Source of the DNA: Paludibacter propionicigenes
Lineage (GTDB): Bacteria; Bacteroidota; Bacteroidia; Bacteroidales; JAIFNL01
Reading direction: 5' to 3'
NCBI GenBank assembly: GCA_020721325.1
Contig: DYNA01000007.1
Location: 1-51,869 of the forward strand
Length of the DNA stretch: 51,869 nucleotides
The position numbers were made by a program, and so were the translations under genes. Below, piece after piece: positions 1 to 9,688 of this stretch (positions are counted from its first letter, which is position 1; each line of letters starts with the position of its first letter). Below the pieces are notes generated by a model, which had not been told where the DNA came from, did no database searches, and saw only the letters and a list, made by a program, of their open reading frames with translations.

Positions 1-47
1 GGACAAGCCGGTCAGACCGTAGTCCTTGCCGTCCGACCGGCTTGTCC
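1..47. repeat. GC-rich inverted repeat at window edge
   Basis: Arms of 13 bases (GGACAAGCCGGTC at 1-13 and its exact complement at 35-47) enclose a 21-base loop. The GC content is far above the surroundings. It lies downstream of the minus-strand efflux operon and could act as a terminator stem or be a REP-like element. It may extend past the window edge. No T-run follows on either side. Confidence 0.7.
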
Positions 48-220
48 TCATCTGAAGGCTTTTCGTATTTTCTTAACTAAACGACATTGAATTAAAATTG
101 GCTTAGCACTTATTTGTGCTTTGGTGCAAACAAAAAACGTCTATCGCTTTTAATCTCAGTTGCAATGAATAAGCACTGAAATTCTTAGGCAAACCCCTTG
201 TTTGGTGTACCTGATTTTAT

Positions 221-1336
221 TTATTCATTCAGATTTAAGTAATATCCGCCTTTTATTAAAATTTGTTCTTCTATATTTGTGTCCAAAATTTCTATAAAAT
301 CGTTCTGTTCTCTTCCAATACGAACTTCTTGTTTTTCAAAAACATATTTATCGTTTTCTTGTTTGCTCAAAACCAAAATGTAATATTTGTTTTCGGTTTT
401 AATTACTGCACTTTTCGGCAATGAGTTTACGGTGTCTTTTTGTGTAATTACATCAGCCTCAACGTACATATTTGCAATCAAAAGAGTGTTTTTTTTATCA
501 AAAACCGAAGCATAACAAGGTATGGATTTTGAAACATCATCAATAGAAATTCCTACAGCACTGATTTCGGCATAAATACTGTCTTTTGAGCTTCGCCTTG
601 CTATCCGAACGCTCTGACCCGTTTTTATTTTTGAAATATCGTCGGAAAATATAGCAAGTTTAATTTGGAGCAAATCCGGATTTATTATTTCAAGAAGTTC
701 GCTTTGAACACCTACATCAGCTCCAATGCTGGTTTTTTGATTGAAAACAAAACCCTCTATGGGCGATTTTAACAAATATGATGTTTGAAAATTACCGTCT
801 TCAATTTTATCGGGAGATAAACCTATGGTTTGAATTTTTAATTTTAAACCGTTGTAATTTGCCAAGTTGGCTTTGTATTCGGCTTCGGTCAGCAAAAAGT
901 CTTTTTCGGCAACTGCTTTTTCGTTGTACAATAGTTTGATGCGTTCGTAATCGGCTTTCAATCTTTTTAAGTTTGCCGAAACAACTGCAAATTCTTTTTG
1001 CAAATCAATGATTTCGTTTCCTGCTATTTCTAATAATACCTGATTTTTTTTTATAAATTGACCGTTTTCAAAAAATATGTTTTTAATCAATCCGTTGAGA
1101 GGTGCATTTATTTTTGCATTTCCTAACGGTGTAGTTGTAATTGTACCGGTTGATTTGACAATGCTTTCAAAAACTTGCCTTTCAATTTTGCCCAATTGCA
1201 TAGCATTTTCATCAAATTGCTGTTGCGAAATTTCGATTAAATCCGAAATTTCATCTTGCTTTTCAATCTCTGTGCCACATGAAAATGTTATAAATGAAAA
1301 TATTGCGGCATATACTATAATTCTTATGTTTGTCAT
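221..1336 (-). CDS. RND efflux periplasmic adaptor (CusB/CzcB-like, HlyD family)
   Basis: This is a predicted membrane-fusion lipoprotein that links an inner-membrane RND pump to an outer-membrane channel for metal-cation export. The N-terminus is hydrophobic and ends in a lipobox with Cys20 (FITFSC), so the mature protein should be lipid-anchored. Residues about 70-110 form a biotinyl-lipoyl-like half-motif, followed by a helical hairpin (about 105-165) and then a beta-barrel segment, the family order. The 371-aa length is typical. It starts 5 bases after the pump gene and is its operon partner. Substrate (Cu/Ag versus Co/Zn/Cd) cannot be decided: no Met- or His-rich metal-binding tail is visible. 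Confidence 0.9.
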   Translation of the reverse strand: MTNIRIIVYAAIFSFITFSCGTEIEKQDEISDLIEISQQQFDENAMQLGKIERQVFESIVKSTGTITTTPLGNAKINAPLNGLIKNIFFENGQFIKKNQVLLEIAGNEIIDLQKEFAVVSANLKRLKADYERIKLLYNEKAVAEKDFLLTEAEYKANLANYNGLKLKIQTIGLSPDKIEDGNFQTSYLLKSPIEGFVFNQKTSIGADVGVQSELLEIINPDLLQIKLAIFSDDISKIKTGQSVRIARRSSKDSIYAEISAVGISIDDVSKSIPCYASVFDKKNTLLIANMYVEADVITQKDTVNSLPKSAVIKTENKYYILVLSKQENDKYVFEKQEVRIGREQNDFIEILDTNIEEQILIKGGYYLNLNE

Positions 1337-1341
1337 ATTTT

Positions 1342-4300
1342 TTATTTTGAAAGATAATTAATATCCAATGTTACTGTATTGTATTTGATTAAATTGTCAA
1401 GATAATCTATCTTAATTTGAAGCGCGGTTTCGGTGCTTGTTGCAAATTTCAAGAAATCTATTTCGCCTTTTTCAAAACTGAGCTTTGCCGTTTTGGTAAT
1501 TTCGTTGTACAAGTTATTGCCTGTTTCATTGTAGTTATCTATTTGTTCTTTAAGATTTTGGTGCAAATTTAATAATTCATTTTGTTTCATTTTTAAAAGG
1601 TCAATTTCATATTCGGCAAGGTTTTGGCTTGCGCTGAATGCGATTTTCGATGCTTGTATTTTCGATTTTTGGGCATTGAAAAGAATGGGAACGGAAATAC
1701 CGATTTCAAATCCATGATATTTTTTGGCATTTTCATAAAAATTTGTTCCGAAAAAATAATTGAAAGATACATCGGGCATCAGTTTGTTTTTTTCAATGTT
1801 AATGTTTGCGCCGATGAGTGTTTCTTGTTCTTTTAACCATAAAACATAAGCCGATGATTCTATATTTTTTTGCGTCAAGGGAATTGTTTCAATGGCAGGC
1901 GAAATTGCAAATAAACTGTCGTAACCCATTAATGTTTTGAGTTTTACAAAAGAATTTTCTACATTGTATTTTATTTCGTTCAATTGATTTTTTACTTGTT
2001 GCTGCTTTGCTTTCATGGTGAGCAGGTCAAGATTACTCATGTCGCCATTGCTATTACGAACGGTAGCCACGCGTAAAATATTGATGTAAAGACTATCTAT
2101 TTGTTGGTAAATTTTCAATTTTTCATTGGCAACTTGCAGTTCAATATAATTTAACGATACCTGCTTAATTAAGTTTTCGGTTCTGATTTTGAGTTCGGTT
2201 TCGGCAATGCTATTTTCGGCTTTTTTTACATCAAGTTCGGCTCGGTAAACCCTGGGTAAACTGATGCTTTGCGAGACACCCCAAACTTTCAAAGGATAGT
2301 TGTTTTCAGCAATGTTATTTTGGTCGGTGCCAAAAGTAAAATTTGTTTTTTCAAATGCAAAAGCCGAAGGTAATAATGCCTTTTGTTCATCAACTTTCAG
2401 TGTGTAAGCTTTGATTTCTTTGTTGTTAAGCAAGGCAATATTGATGGCTTGGTTCATTTTCATTTCCTTATTTTGTGCAAAAGCAGCAAACGATGGTATG
2501 ATAATAAAAAGGGTGATAATGCCGTGTTTTGCTCGGATAAATTTTAGCGGAAACAGTTTTATACCCACTACGTTGTAAAAAATTTCAAACATTAGCGGCA
2601 GTGCAATCATTGTAAGCAATGTGGAGGTAAACAAACCACCGATTACAACCGTTGCCAAGGGGCGTTGCACTTCGGCGCCCGCGCCTGTGGATATTGCCAT
2701 TGGTAAAAAACCCATAGCAGCAGCACCGGCGGTGAGCATTACGGGGCGAAGTCGGTTTTTTGTGCCTTGAATGATTAAATCGCGTAAACTTTTTGTCCCA
2801 TCGTGTTTTAGTTCTTTTAAATGTTCGATAAGTACAATTCCGTTAAGGACAGCTATTCCGAACAAAGCAATAAAACCTACGCCTGCCGATACGCTGAATG
2901 GCATTCCGCGCAACCAAAGAAACATGACGCCTCCCACGGTTGCCAAAGGAATTGCAGTGAAAATCATAACTGCATCTTTTAGCGATTTGAATGCAAAATG
3001 TAGAAAAATAAATATCAGAAGAAGTGCCACCGGCACGGCTATCATCAAACGGTTTGTAGCATTTTGCAAATTCTCAAATTGTCCGCCGTAAGTAATGTAT
3101 GTACCCGGTTTGAGTGAGATGTTTTTATTAATTTTGGCTTGAATATCATTTACTACCGATTGTAGGTCTCTGTTGCGCACGTTTACGCTTACTACTACTC
3201 TGCGATGCGTGTTTTCTCTGGATATTTTTGCCGGACCTTCGGCATATTCGATGTTGGCTAATTCCGAAAGAGGTATTTGATTGCCATTGGAAATGGGAAC
3301 TTTCAATTGCTTAATATCTTCAATTTTGGTTCTGTTTTTTTTATCAAATCGGATAACCAAATCGAAACGTTTTTCACCTTCAAAAACCGCTCCGGCTTGT
3401 TCACCTCCAAAGGCAGCGGCAAGGTAGCTGTTGAGTGTCTTAATATCAACTCCGTAAGTTGCTATTTTGGCACGATTGTAGTCTATTTTTATTTGCGGAA
3501 GCCCAGCGGTTTTTTCCAAAATAATATCACTTGCTCCGGGTATTCCTTGAATTAAATCTTTAATTTCCAAAGCTTTTCTATCAATATATTCTAAGTCATC
3601 GCCAAAAATTTTAACGGCAATATCGGAACGAACTCCGGTTATAAGTTCGTTGAAACGCATTTCGATGGGCTGAGTAAATTCATAATCAATTCCCGGAATT
3701 ATCGAAAGAGCTTCTTTAAATTTATCGGCTAATTCTTCTTTGCTATTTGCCGATGTCCATGTTGCGCGGGGTTTAAGTTTGATAATCATGTCTATTTCTT
3801 CCATCGACATGGGGTCGGTAGGAACTTCGGCAGCTCCTATTCGGCTGACAACTTTATCTACTTCCGGGAAATTTTTGAGCAAAATCTGCTCCATTTGGGT
3901 GGTCGTTTCTATGGTTTTTGAAAGCGATGTGCCGGTTTTTAAAACCGGCTGAATAACAAAGTCGCCCTCGTCGAGGGTAGGAACAAATTCTCCTCCTATT
4001 TTTGTAAAAAGAAACGCCGTAAAAATTAATGAAACCATTGCAACTCCAAGCACAATTTTCTTATGTGCGCAAGACCAATGAATTACAGGTAAATATGTTT
4101 TGTGAGCAATACCCATGAACCAATCCGAAATATTTTTCTTTTTCGATTCTGAGGGTTTTAGAAATAAGGCAGATGCCACCGGCAACCATGTTAAACCCAT
4201 TATCATAGCCCCGATGATTGCAAAACAAAACGATAAAGCCATCGGTTTAAACATTTTTCCTTCAACTCCCGTTAAGGAAAGAATTGGGATAAACACAATA

Positions 4301-5682
4301 AGTATAATAATTTGCCCGAATATTGCAGATTTCATCATTTTTGAAGCCCCTTCAAAAGAAATTGTGTCCATAATGCTCAAACGCTGTTCTCCGGTGACGG
4401 AGGCTATTTCATTTCGGCTTACCGAAATTTTAAGTGCTATAAATTCCACTATTATCACCGCTCCGTCAATGATGATTCCAAAGTCGAGTGCGCCAAGGCT
4501 CATCAGGTTAGCATCTATCCCAAAGATGTACATCATTGAAATAGTGAACAGCAAGGCAAGCGGAATCATAGAAGTTATAACAAGTGCTGAGCGAATATTG
4601 CCCAGAAGAAGAATAACCGTAAGCATTACAATTAATGCACCCAATATCAGGTTTTCAACAACGGTAAAGGTTGTTTTGGCTACAAGTTCGCTTCTGTCCA
4701 CAATCGGATTGATGTAAATACCCTCCGGCAAATTTTTCTGAATTTCGGCTATTCGATTTTTAACCTCGGCAATAACCTTCTTTGAGTTTGCATTTTTGAG
4801 CATCATCACTTGCCCCAGTATGGTTTCGCCTTTACCGTTTGCAGTAATTGCACCGTACCTGTTGGCATGTCCGAATTGAACATTTGCTATATTTTTTACC
4901 GTAATTGGTGTTCCGTTAATATTCTTAATTACAATATTTTCAATATCCTCAACCGATTTCACCTGACCGTCTCCGCGTATAAAATAGCTTTGATTTGCTT
5001 TTTCTATGTAAGAGCCACCCGATATGTTGTTATTTGCTTCAATGGCATCAAACACCTCCATCAGGGTAATGTTCATTGCCGCAAGTTCATTTGGATTTAT
5101 CGCAACTTCGTATTGCTTCAAATAGCCGCCCCAGCTATTGATTTCTACAACACCGTTTATTCCCGAAAGTCTTCGTTTTATCACCCAATCCTGAATGGTT
5201 CTGAGGTCGGAGGCTTGGTATTTGTTTTCAAATCCCGCTTTGGTATCGAGCGTGTATTGATAGATTTCCCCCAATCCGGTAGTTATCGGACCCATTTCGG
5301 GTTCGCCAAAGCCTTCAGGTATCTTGGCGGCGGCACTTTTTATTTTTTCGGCTATAAGTTGGCGCGGCAGGTAAGTCCCCAAATTTTCTTCAAAAACAAT
5401 GGTTACTACCGATATACCAAACTTCGATACCGAGCGAATTTCTTTTACACCGGGCAGGTTTGCCATTTCCATTTCAACCGGAGCGGTTATGTATTGCTCT
5501 ATTTCCTGTGTTGATAAATTCCCCGAAGTTGTGATAACTTGCACTTGATTGTTTGTAATATCGGGAACTGCACCTACCGAAATTTTAAAAACAGCGTAGA
5601 GTCCAAAAGCAATTACAGTTAAGGTAAAAAGAATAATGATGAGTTTATTCTTGATGCTAAAGTCTATTATTTTTTCGAGCAT
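1342..5682 (-). CDS. CusA/CzcA heavy-metal RND pump fused to a TolC-like outer-membrane channel domain
   Basis: The 1446-aa product joins two parts of a tripartite efflux system. Residues 1 to about 1045 are a complete HME-type RND permease. It starts with the usual N-terminal membrane helix and GAVPDITNNQVQV-type segment, and has the TM4 proton-relay acids D400 and D406 in DFGIIIDGAVII. At about residue 1050 a second signal-like hydrophobic stretch (ending FAAFAQNK) leads into about 380 residues of TolC/CzcC-like coiled-coil channel. RND-TolC fusions are known in Bacteroidota, so this is a family architecture rather than a frameshift. The adaptor follows 5 bases downstream. A TATTTTTG promoter-like box lies 162 bases upstream. 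Metal specificity is not determined. Confidence 0.92.
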   Translation of the reverse strand: MLEKIIDFSIKNKLIIILFTLTVIAFGLYAVFKISVGAVPDITNNQVQVITTSGNLSTQEIEQYITAPVEMEMANLPGVKEIRSVSKFGISVVTIVFEENLGTYLPRQLIAEKIKSAAAKIPEGFGEPEMGPITTGLGEIYQYTLDTKAGFENKYQASDLRTIQDWVIKRRLSGINGVVEINSWGGYLKQYEVAINPNELAAMNITLMEVFDAIEANNNISGGSYIEKANQSYFIRGDGQVKSVEDIENIVIKNINGTPITVKNIANVQFGHANRYGAITANGKGETILGQVMMLKNANSKKVIAEVKNRIAEIQKNLPEGIYINPIVDRSELVAKTTFTVVENLILGALIVMLTVILLLGNIRSALVITSMIPLALLFTISMMYIFGIDANLMSLGALDFGIIIDGAVIIVEFIALKISVSRNEIASVTGEQRLSIMDTISFEGASKMMKSAIFGQIIILIVFIPILSLTGVEGKMFKPMALSFCFAIIGAMIMGLTWLPVASALFLKPSESKKKNISDWFMGIAHKTYLPVIHWSCAHKKIVLGVAMVSLIFTAFLFTKIGGEFVPTLDEGDFVIQPVLKTGTSLSKTIETTTQMEQILLKNFPEVDKVVSRIGAAEVPTDPMSMEEIDMIIKLKPRATWTSANSKEELADKFKEALSIIPGIDYEFTQPIEMRFNELITGVRSDIAVKIFGDDLEYIDRKALEIKDLIQGIPGASDIILEKTAGLPQIKIDYNRAKIATYGVDIKTLNSYLAAAFGGEQAGAVFEGEKRFDLVIRFDKKNRTKIEDIKQLKVPISNGNQIPLSELANIEYAEGPAKISRENTHRRVVVSVNVRNRDLQSVVNDIQAKINKNISLKPGTYITYGGQFENLQNATNRLMIAVPVALLLIFIFLHFAFKSLKDAVMIFTAIPLATVGGVMFLWLRGMPFSVSAGVGFIALFGIAVLNGIVLIEHLKELKHDGTKSLRDLIIQGTKNRLRPVMLTAGAAAMGFLPMAISTGAGAEVQRPLATVVIGGLFTSTLLTMIALPLMFEIFYNVVGIKLFPLKFIRAKHGIITLFIIIPSFAAFAQNKEMKMNQAINIALLNNKEIKAYTLKVDEQKALLPSAFAFEKTNFTFGTDQNNIAENNYPLKVWGVSQSISLPRVYRAELDVKKAENSIAETELKIRTENLIKQVSLNYIELQVANEKLKIYQQIDSLYINILRVATVRNSNGDMSNLDLLTMKAKQQQVKNQLNEIKYNVENSFVKLKTLMGYDSLFAISPAIETIPLTQKNIESSAYVLWLKEQETLIGANINIEKNKLMPDVSFNYFFGTNFYENAKKYHGFEIGISVPILFNAQKSKIQASKIAFSASQNLAEYEIDLLKMKQNELLNLHQNLKEQIDNYNETGNNLYNEITKTAKLSFEKGEIDFLKFATSTETALQIKIDYLDNLIKYNTVTLDINYLSK

Positions 5683-5843
5683 ATTTAACTATTTATAATT
5701 TTTTTACTTACATTTGGCTGACGGTATAGCCCAAACTTCACATGAATAGCTCCCGATTTTTTCTGCACATAGCAGCCAAAAATATCTGATAAGCAGTGTT
5801 TTGCATTGCTCTATTTGTTAAACTTACTTTTTATTTTTTTTAG

Positions 5844-5851
5844 CAAAAATA
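5844..5851 (-). promoter_or_regulatory. Promoter -7 box (TAnnTTTG) for the efflux operon
   Basis: Read on the minus strand this is TATTTTTG, matching the Bacteroidota -7 consensus TAnnTTTG. It lies inside a dispersed repeat whose copy near 9370 carries the same box upstream of the next minus-strand operon. No clear -33 TTTG was identified. Confidence 0.45.
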
Positions 5852-6057
5852 TACATTTTCGATGGATTATCCTTTTTTTTACATTCTTTTTACGCCTTTC
5901 GGCAAAAAAATTAAAAAATGGAATTTTTTTATTGTAGTGCAACGGAAAAAACATTTTCCAACGGTTGTTTTTAATTAATGTAACAAATTAGTAATCAATA
6001 TTTTAAAAAATAAAATAAAAAAAAGGATTGACTATGTTAAGTGCTTAACCCATTAGG

Positions 6058-6132
6058 CTTATTTTGCTGTGAAAATGAATTTTACTTTTCGCGCATGTTT
6101 TATGAATTTTAAAATAAGAGAATAAGGTTTTA
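6058..6132. repeat. Dispersed repeat family R3, copy 1
   Basis: About 70 bases closely match 43534-43608: both share AATTTTACTTTTC, a GTTTTAT stretch, TTTTAAAATAAG and GAATAAGGTTTT. A shorter relative lies near 16172-16220. The segment can pair GCG-GAAAA with TTTT-CGC into a hairpin. Confidence 0.7.
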
Positions 6133-6154
6133 TTTTTGTTTTGTTATCCTTTTT

Positions 6155-6197
6155 ACTAAGGGAATAAGGTTTTGGAAATCAACCTTATTCGCTTAGT
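6155..6197. repeat. 17-bp imperfect hairpin
   Basis: ACTAAGGGAATAAGGTT (6155-6171) pairs with 6181-6197 with a single mismatch around a 9-base loop. It reuses the GGAATAAGGTT motif of the neighbouring repeat. No T-run follows directly, so a terminator role is uncertain. Confidence 0.6.
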
Positions 6198-6390
6198 AAC
6201 TAAAAATAAAACTCGTTTCCTCCCTTATTCCCTTATTTTTTTTTTAGAAAAAGAAAAAGATTTGAGTTTATTTCTACATTCGTTCAAAAAAAAGAACGAA
6301 CCATTGTTTATTGAATTTGAGTTTATTCGTGGTATAAAAAATAACGAACAATGAATTGAGTTTAAAAAAAAATTCCCAATTTTCGAGAGT

Positions 6391-6942
6391 TTATAAACTA
6401 TACAAAAGCTCTTTAATTTTTCTATCTTTTTCTTCCAGAGCATTTTTAGCATCGTCAAGTTGAGCTATAATTTGCATAAGTTCTTCATTTTGAGAAGTAT
6501 ATTGTTCATTGGCTTCTTTGAGTTCTATTTCAACTCTTTTGCGTATTTCAACTTCTTTTTTCAGATTTTTAATCAAATTGTTGTTTTCAACGTGTATTTT
6601 TACTCGCGCCAAAACATTGTATTTATTAACGGGTTTTGAAATAAAATCGACACCTCCGGCTTCAAAAGCCGCTTGAAGACTTTCGTTATCATTGTTTCCG
6701 GTAATAAAAATAACGGGAGTATATCTGTTTTTAGAATCTTTTTTTAGCAATTTGCAAACTTCATATCCATTCAATCCGGGCATAATTATATCCAATAAAA
6801 TAGCATCAAACTCTTGTACGCGAGCTATTTCTATGCCTTCTTCACCATTTTCCGAAAGCCAAGTATTTATATTATCCATGTTTAAAATTCGCGAAATGTA
6901 CTCGCGTTCCAAAGCCGAATCTTCTATTATTAAAACATTCAT
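6391..6942 (-). CDS. Response regulator: receiver domain plus coiled-coil tail
   Basis: Residues 1-120 form a CheY-type receiver: acidic pair E7-D8, phospho-acceptor D51 in AILLDIIMPG, and K103 in FISKPVN. From about residue 125 a charged heptad-rich helix (to 183) replaces any DNA-binding or enzymatic output, which suggests signalling by protein contact or dimerisation. No histidine kinase is adjacent. A real Shine-Dalgarno (AAGGAG) sits just upstream of the ATG, unusual in this window, and supports the chosen start. Single-gene unit on the minus strand. Confidence 0.88.
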   Translation of the reverse strand: MNVLIIEDSALEREYISRILNMDNINTWLSENGEEGIEIARVQEFDAILLDIIMPGLNGYEVCKLLKKDSKNRYTPVIFITGNNDNESLQAAFEAGGVDFISKPVNKYNVLARVKIHVENNNLIKNLKKEVEIRKRVEIELKEANEQYTSQNEELMQIIAQLDDAKNALEEKDRKIKELLYSL

Positions 6943-7426
6943 AACTCCTTATTTTCTATATATTTAAAAGTAAATGAACTATTTTTGAGTGCAATCTAAA
7001 AAAAAATATGTATCGGATTTGTTTTTGCGAAATTACCGAATTTTAATAATCTTATTTTCAGTTTATTAATTTTAAAAAATGAATATTTATAAACTTAATA
7101 AAATTATTTTTTTTTTAGAATAAATCACTTATTTTATTCCGAAATTTGTTTATAATACGGCTTCAAAGATAAAATATTTTTTCAAAATGTTTATAAATAT
7201 TTACTTTAATTTTTTTGAATAAACTAAAATTTGTAAGTCGTCGCATTAATAACTGCGTGCAATTATTCCAAACTGCTGGTGCTATTTTTTTGTAAAAAAA
7301 TTATTAACATTTTAACGTTGAGAACACTCATCATTAAAAAAGTGTCGTAAGGCACTTTTTTTTAATATTTTTAGCTCACGAATATAAATCTCTGATGTTC
7401 AGGCGCATGGTAAGTTTATTATTCTA
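6943..7426. other. AT-rich intergenic region, no gene seen
   Basis: Long A/T tracts dominate. The only clear structure is the terminator hairpin near 7336-7365, next to the 3' end of the downstream minus-strand gene. Confidence 0.6.
7336..7365 (-). terminator. Rho-independent terminator of the GHKL ATPase gene
   Basis: The stem pairs GTGTC with GGCAC (one G-T pair) around GTAA, flanked by A6 and T8, so it can act on both strands. It lies about 60 bases beyond the stop codon of the minus-strand gene. Near-identical GTGCC...GGCAC stems occur at 46402 and 48136. Confidence 0.75.
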
Positions 7427-9259
7427 TCATTCATCTATAAATTTACTTTTTATTAACGAAAGAAATGCTGAATTTCTTGAGTCAGCGTCTTTGATTACAG
7501 CATCTATATCCCAAATAAAAATACCTATTGGCAAGGTGATTTTGGGGTTTAATTGAATTGTAACAGGTTTTTCTCTATAATACATTTTACCAGATGAATA
7601 CAATTCAGCAAACTCGGCATCTAACTGAATTTCAACATCTTCGTTAAATTCAATAATTCCATAATACCAAATTCGTTGTATTTTATTGTTGTAATATTGC
7701 ATTAATTTCCGTGCTCTTTTATCAAGCTGGGTTAATATTTTCATGTTCTCTTCAAGAGAGATACCACGCTTTTTAAATTCAACAATAACAACATCAAAAG
7801 GAACATTTTCATTTGGATTATTTGAAAAAACTAACGCTAAATCTGGTCTGTCGTCATCTCTTTCGGTATCTTCCTGAGTTATATATTCTACTAAATCGCC
7901 AATTTCCTTATCACTAAGAACAGCTTTGTAAGTCATATATTTATCATCCAACAACCAAGCATTGTTTCTATAAATATCATCAACAAAGTTATTACCGTCA
8001 AACTTTGTTTTCATTGTGGCAAATAAATTATGTAACTCAGCTTCGCTATTTTCTTTGGTTGATTTCTTCAACTTTTCAATGGTCAACTGTCTAAAAAGGA
8101 TATATTCTGTCAATGCTCTTGATGACATGTCAATTGATTTTTCATATTGCTCATCAGACAACGAATTTGCTTCTAAAATTTCCCGCTGCGCTTTAAAAAA
8201 TTCATCTTGTGCATTTCTTAATATTTCAGAACGAGAGCTATATCCTATATTTTCAGAATTAAAGTAACCACTTAAATGAGGATATTTTTTTACAAGATTA
8301 TTTTTTGTTTGTTTATTTCGTTCTTTTATCTGTGGTATTTCAGTTTCTATTAAAGACGCAACTTTCTTTCGAAATAAGGTTTGTACCTGTTTCAATTCAT
8401 TGTCTGAAATATCAAGACTTTGGCGTGAAAAATCAACACGTCCTTTAAACCAATCAGAGAACAATAAAAATATCATTTTATATCCACTCGGAATATTTTC
8501 ATTTTCAATTATTTCAACCTTTTTTGTCCTGTCATCAACTGAAACTGCTGCAATCAAAGCTGTTTCATTAGCATTTACAGATTGTATATGATAATGAAGA
8601 TAAAATTTATCAAACATATTAATTGAGCTATCAAGTTCAACCGTTTTTAAATCCAAAATATCAGATGAAGTAATTGTTTCAATTGATGTAAAATTATCAA
8701 TCTTTGATTGAATTTGTATTGTAATATTGATATTTTGTTGTTTTAAACGAAATAATCGTGGATAAAATTCTTCTAAAATTTTGCTTTTTAAATATATTGG
8801 ATTTATATAATTGTATGCTTTTAACTTTGTAAGTGTGTAATCAGCCATTTTTATCAAAGTCCCGTTATCAGTGTTTTCGCTTGGAACAATATTACTGCTA
8901 TTTTCATTTATATCTTCGGTAAATTTGAAGCTTCTTTTTTTTGAACTGTTAAAAACGCTTTCTATTTCAATTGTATCAAAATAGCAAGGAAATACAAGTC
9001 TTCCTAAACCTTTATGCGAATTTTCATCAACATCAAATAATTTGCAAAACTTCTTAAATCGTTCATCTGTAAAGCCTGTACCATTATCTAAAATATTAAT
9101 ATTTAAAGTTTCAACATCTTTGGCTGAGTTTGCAGAAATTTCAATTTTTATTTCAGTTGCTTCTGCATCCAAAGAATTTGCAATAGCTTCAAAATAAACC
9201 ATTTCTAACGATGAATTTCCAAAAAACATCTTTACTGCTTGACTAAGCTTTACTTCCAT
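7427..9259 (-). CDS. GHKL ATPase fused to a PD-(D/E)XK nuclease-like domain; candidate defence protein
   Basis: The N-terminal about 200 residues are an Hsp90/MutL/MORC-type (GHKL) ATPase: N-box EAIANSLDAEA (24-34), G1 box DNGTGF (58-63) and G2 box KGLGRLVF (83-90). A middle region (about 200-430) is largely helical and unassigned. The C-terminal third contains NNAWLLDDKYM, then a D473 (RPDLAL) - E494-x-K496 (VVIVEFKKR) arrangement, the classical order of PD-(D/E)XK nucleases. This is neither MutL nor Hsp90: it is short, lacks their other domains and has the nuclease in cis. It stands alone between repeats, ending at a strong terminator. A role in DNA restriction or phage defence is inference. 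No matching named defence system was recognised. Confidence 0.75.
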   Translation of the reverse strand: MEVKLSQAVKMFFGNSSLEMVYFEAIANSLDAEATEIKIEISANSAKDVETLNINILDNGTGFTDERFKKFCKLFDVDENSHKGLGRLVFPCYFDTIEIESVFNSSKKRSFKFTEDINENSSNIVPSENTDNGTLIKMADYTLTKLKAYNYINPIYLKSKILEEFYPRLFRLKQQNINITIQIQSKIDNFTSIETITSSDILDLKTVELDSSINMFDKFYLHYHIQSVNANETALIAAVSVDDRTKKVEIIENENIPSGYKMIFLLFSDWFKGRVDFSRQSLDISDNELKQVQTLFRKKVASLIETEIPQIKERNKQTKNNLVKKYPHLSGYFNSENIGYSSRSEILRNAQDEFFKAQREILEANSLSDEQYEKSIDMSSRALTEYILFRQLTIEKLKKSTKENSEAELHNLFATMKTKFDGNNFVDDIYRNNAWLLDDKYMTYKAVLSDKEIGDLVEYITQEDTERDDDRPDLALVFSNNPNENVPFDVVIVEFKKRGISLEENMKILTQLDKRARKLMQYYNNKIQRIWYYGIIEFNEDVEIQLDAEFAELYSSGKMYYREKPVTIQLNPKITLPIGIFIWDIDAVIKDADSRNSAFLSLIKSKFIDE

Positions 9260-9688
9260 TTTCTTATTTTATTTAGCTGATAAAAATAATCTATTTTTCA
9301 TTTAATTAAACAACCGTTTAGCTTATGATTCTTTGAGAATTGTACATGTAAGTTGCTTTTTTTTCCCTGCAAAAATACACATTTCTGATGAATTATTATA
9401 GCATTTTTCGCTTTATTTTTCGCTTTTCGGCAAAAAATAATAAAAATCTTAAAAAATCAGCGTTCCAATTACACGATACACAAAAAAAGATTCACGTATT
9501 TTCAACAACCCTAAAAACAATTCGTGCTTTGGTTGTAAAAAAAAATCCGTTCAAATCAACGTTCCAATTATACAATGCAATAAAAATGCTTATTACAAAC
9601 AAAAAAACTTTGCGCCTTAGCGTGAAAACAAAACCACACAGCCGTTTCAAAACCGCTCAACGGTTAGATTTCAAACGGATTGTTTCGC
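9260..9688. other. Gene-free region made of dispersed repeat R2
   Basis: About 9340-9480 matches 51640-51760 (TTTTCGG-CAAAAAA-TAA...AAAAATC...GTTCCAAT order). 9610-9680 matches 51785-51840 (AAAACAAAACC...CAGCCGTTTCAAAAC...CGGTT). A CAAAAATA box at 9370-9377 reads TATTTTTG on the minus strand, 111 bases upstream of the GHKL gene, and is a plausible promoter. The open frame here is repeat sequence, not a gene. Confidence 0.6.

Larger units (their letters stand above)
5683..6390. other. Gene-free 0.7-kb region with dispersed repeats
   Basis: It holds a copy of the TTTCGGCAAAAA repeat family (about 5838-5930), a copy of the AATTTTACTTTTCGCGC repeat family (6058-6132), a hairpin (6155-6197) and poly-A/T tracts. 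Short open frames here have low-complexity composition and are not supported as genes. Confidence 0.6.

Noticed and set aside
4810-5514. 234-codon open frame opposite the RND pump gene
   Set aside because: It lies wholly inside the strongly supported pump gene on the other strand and has no recognisable motif.
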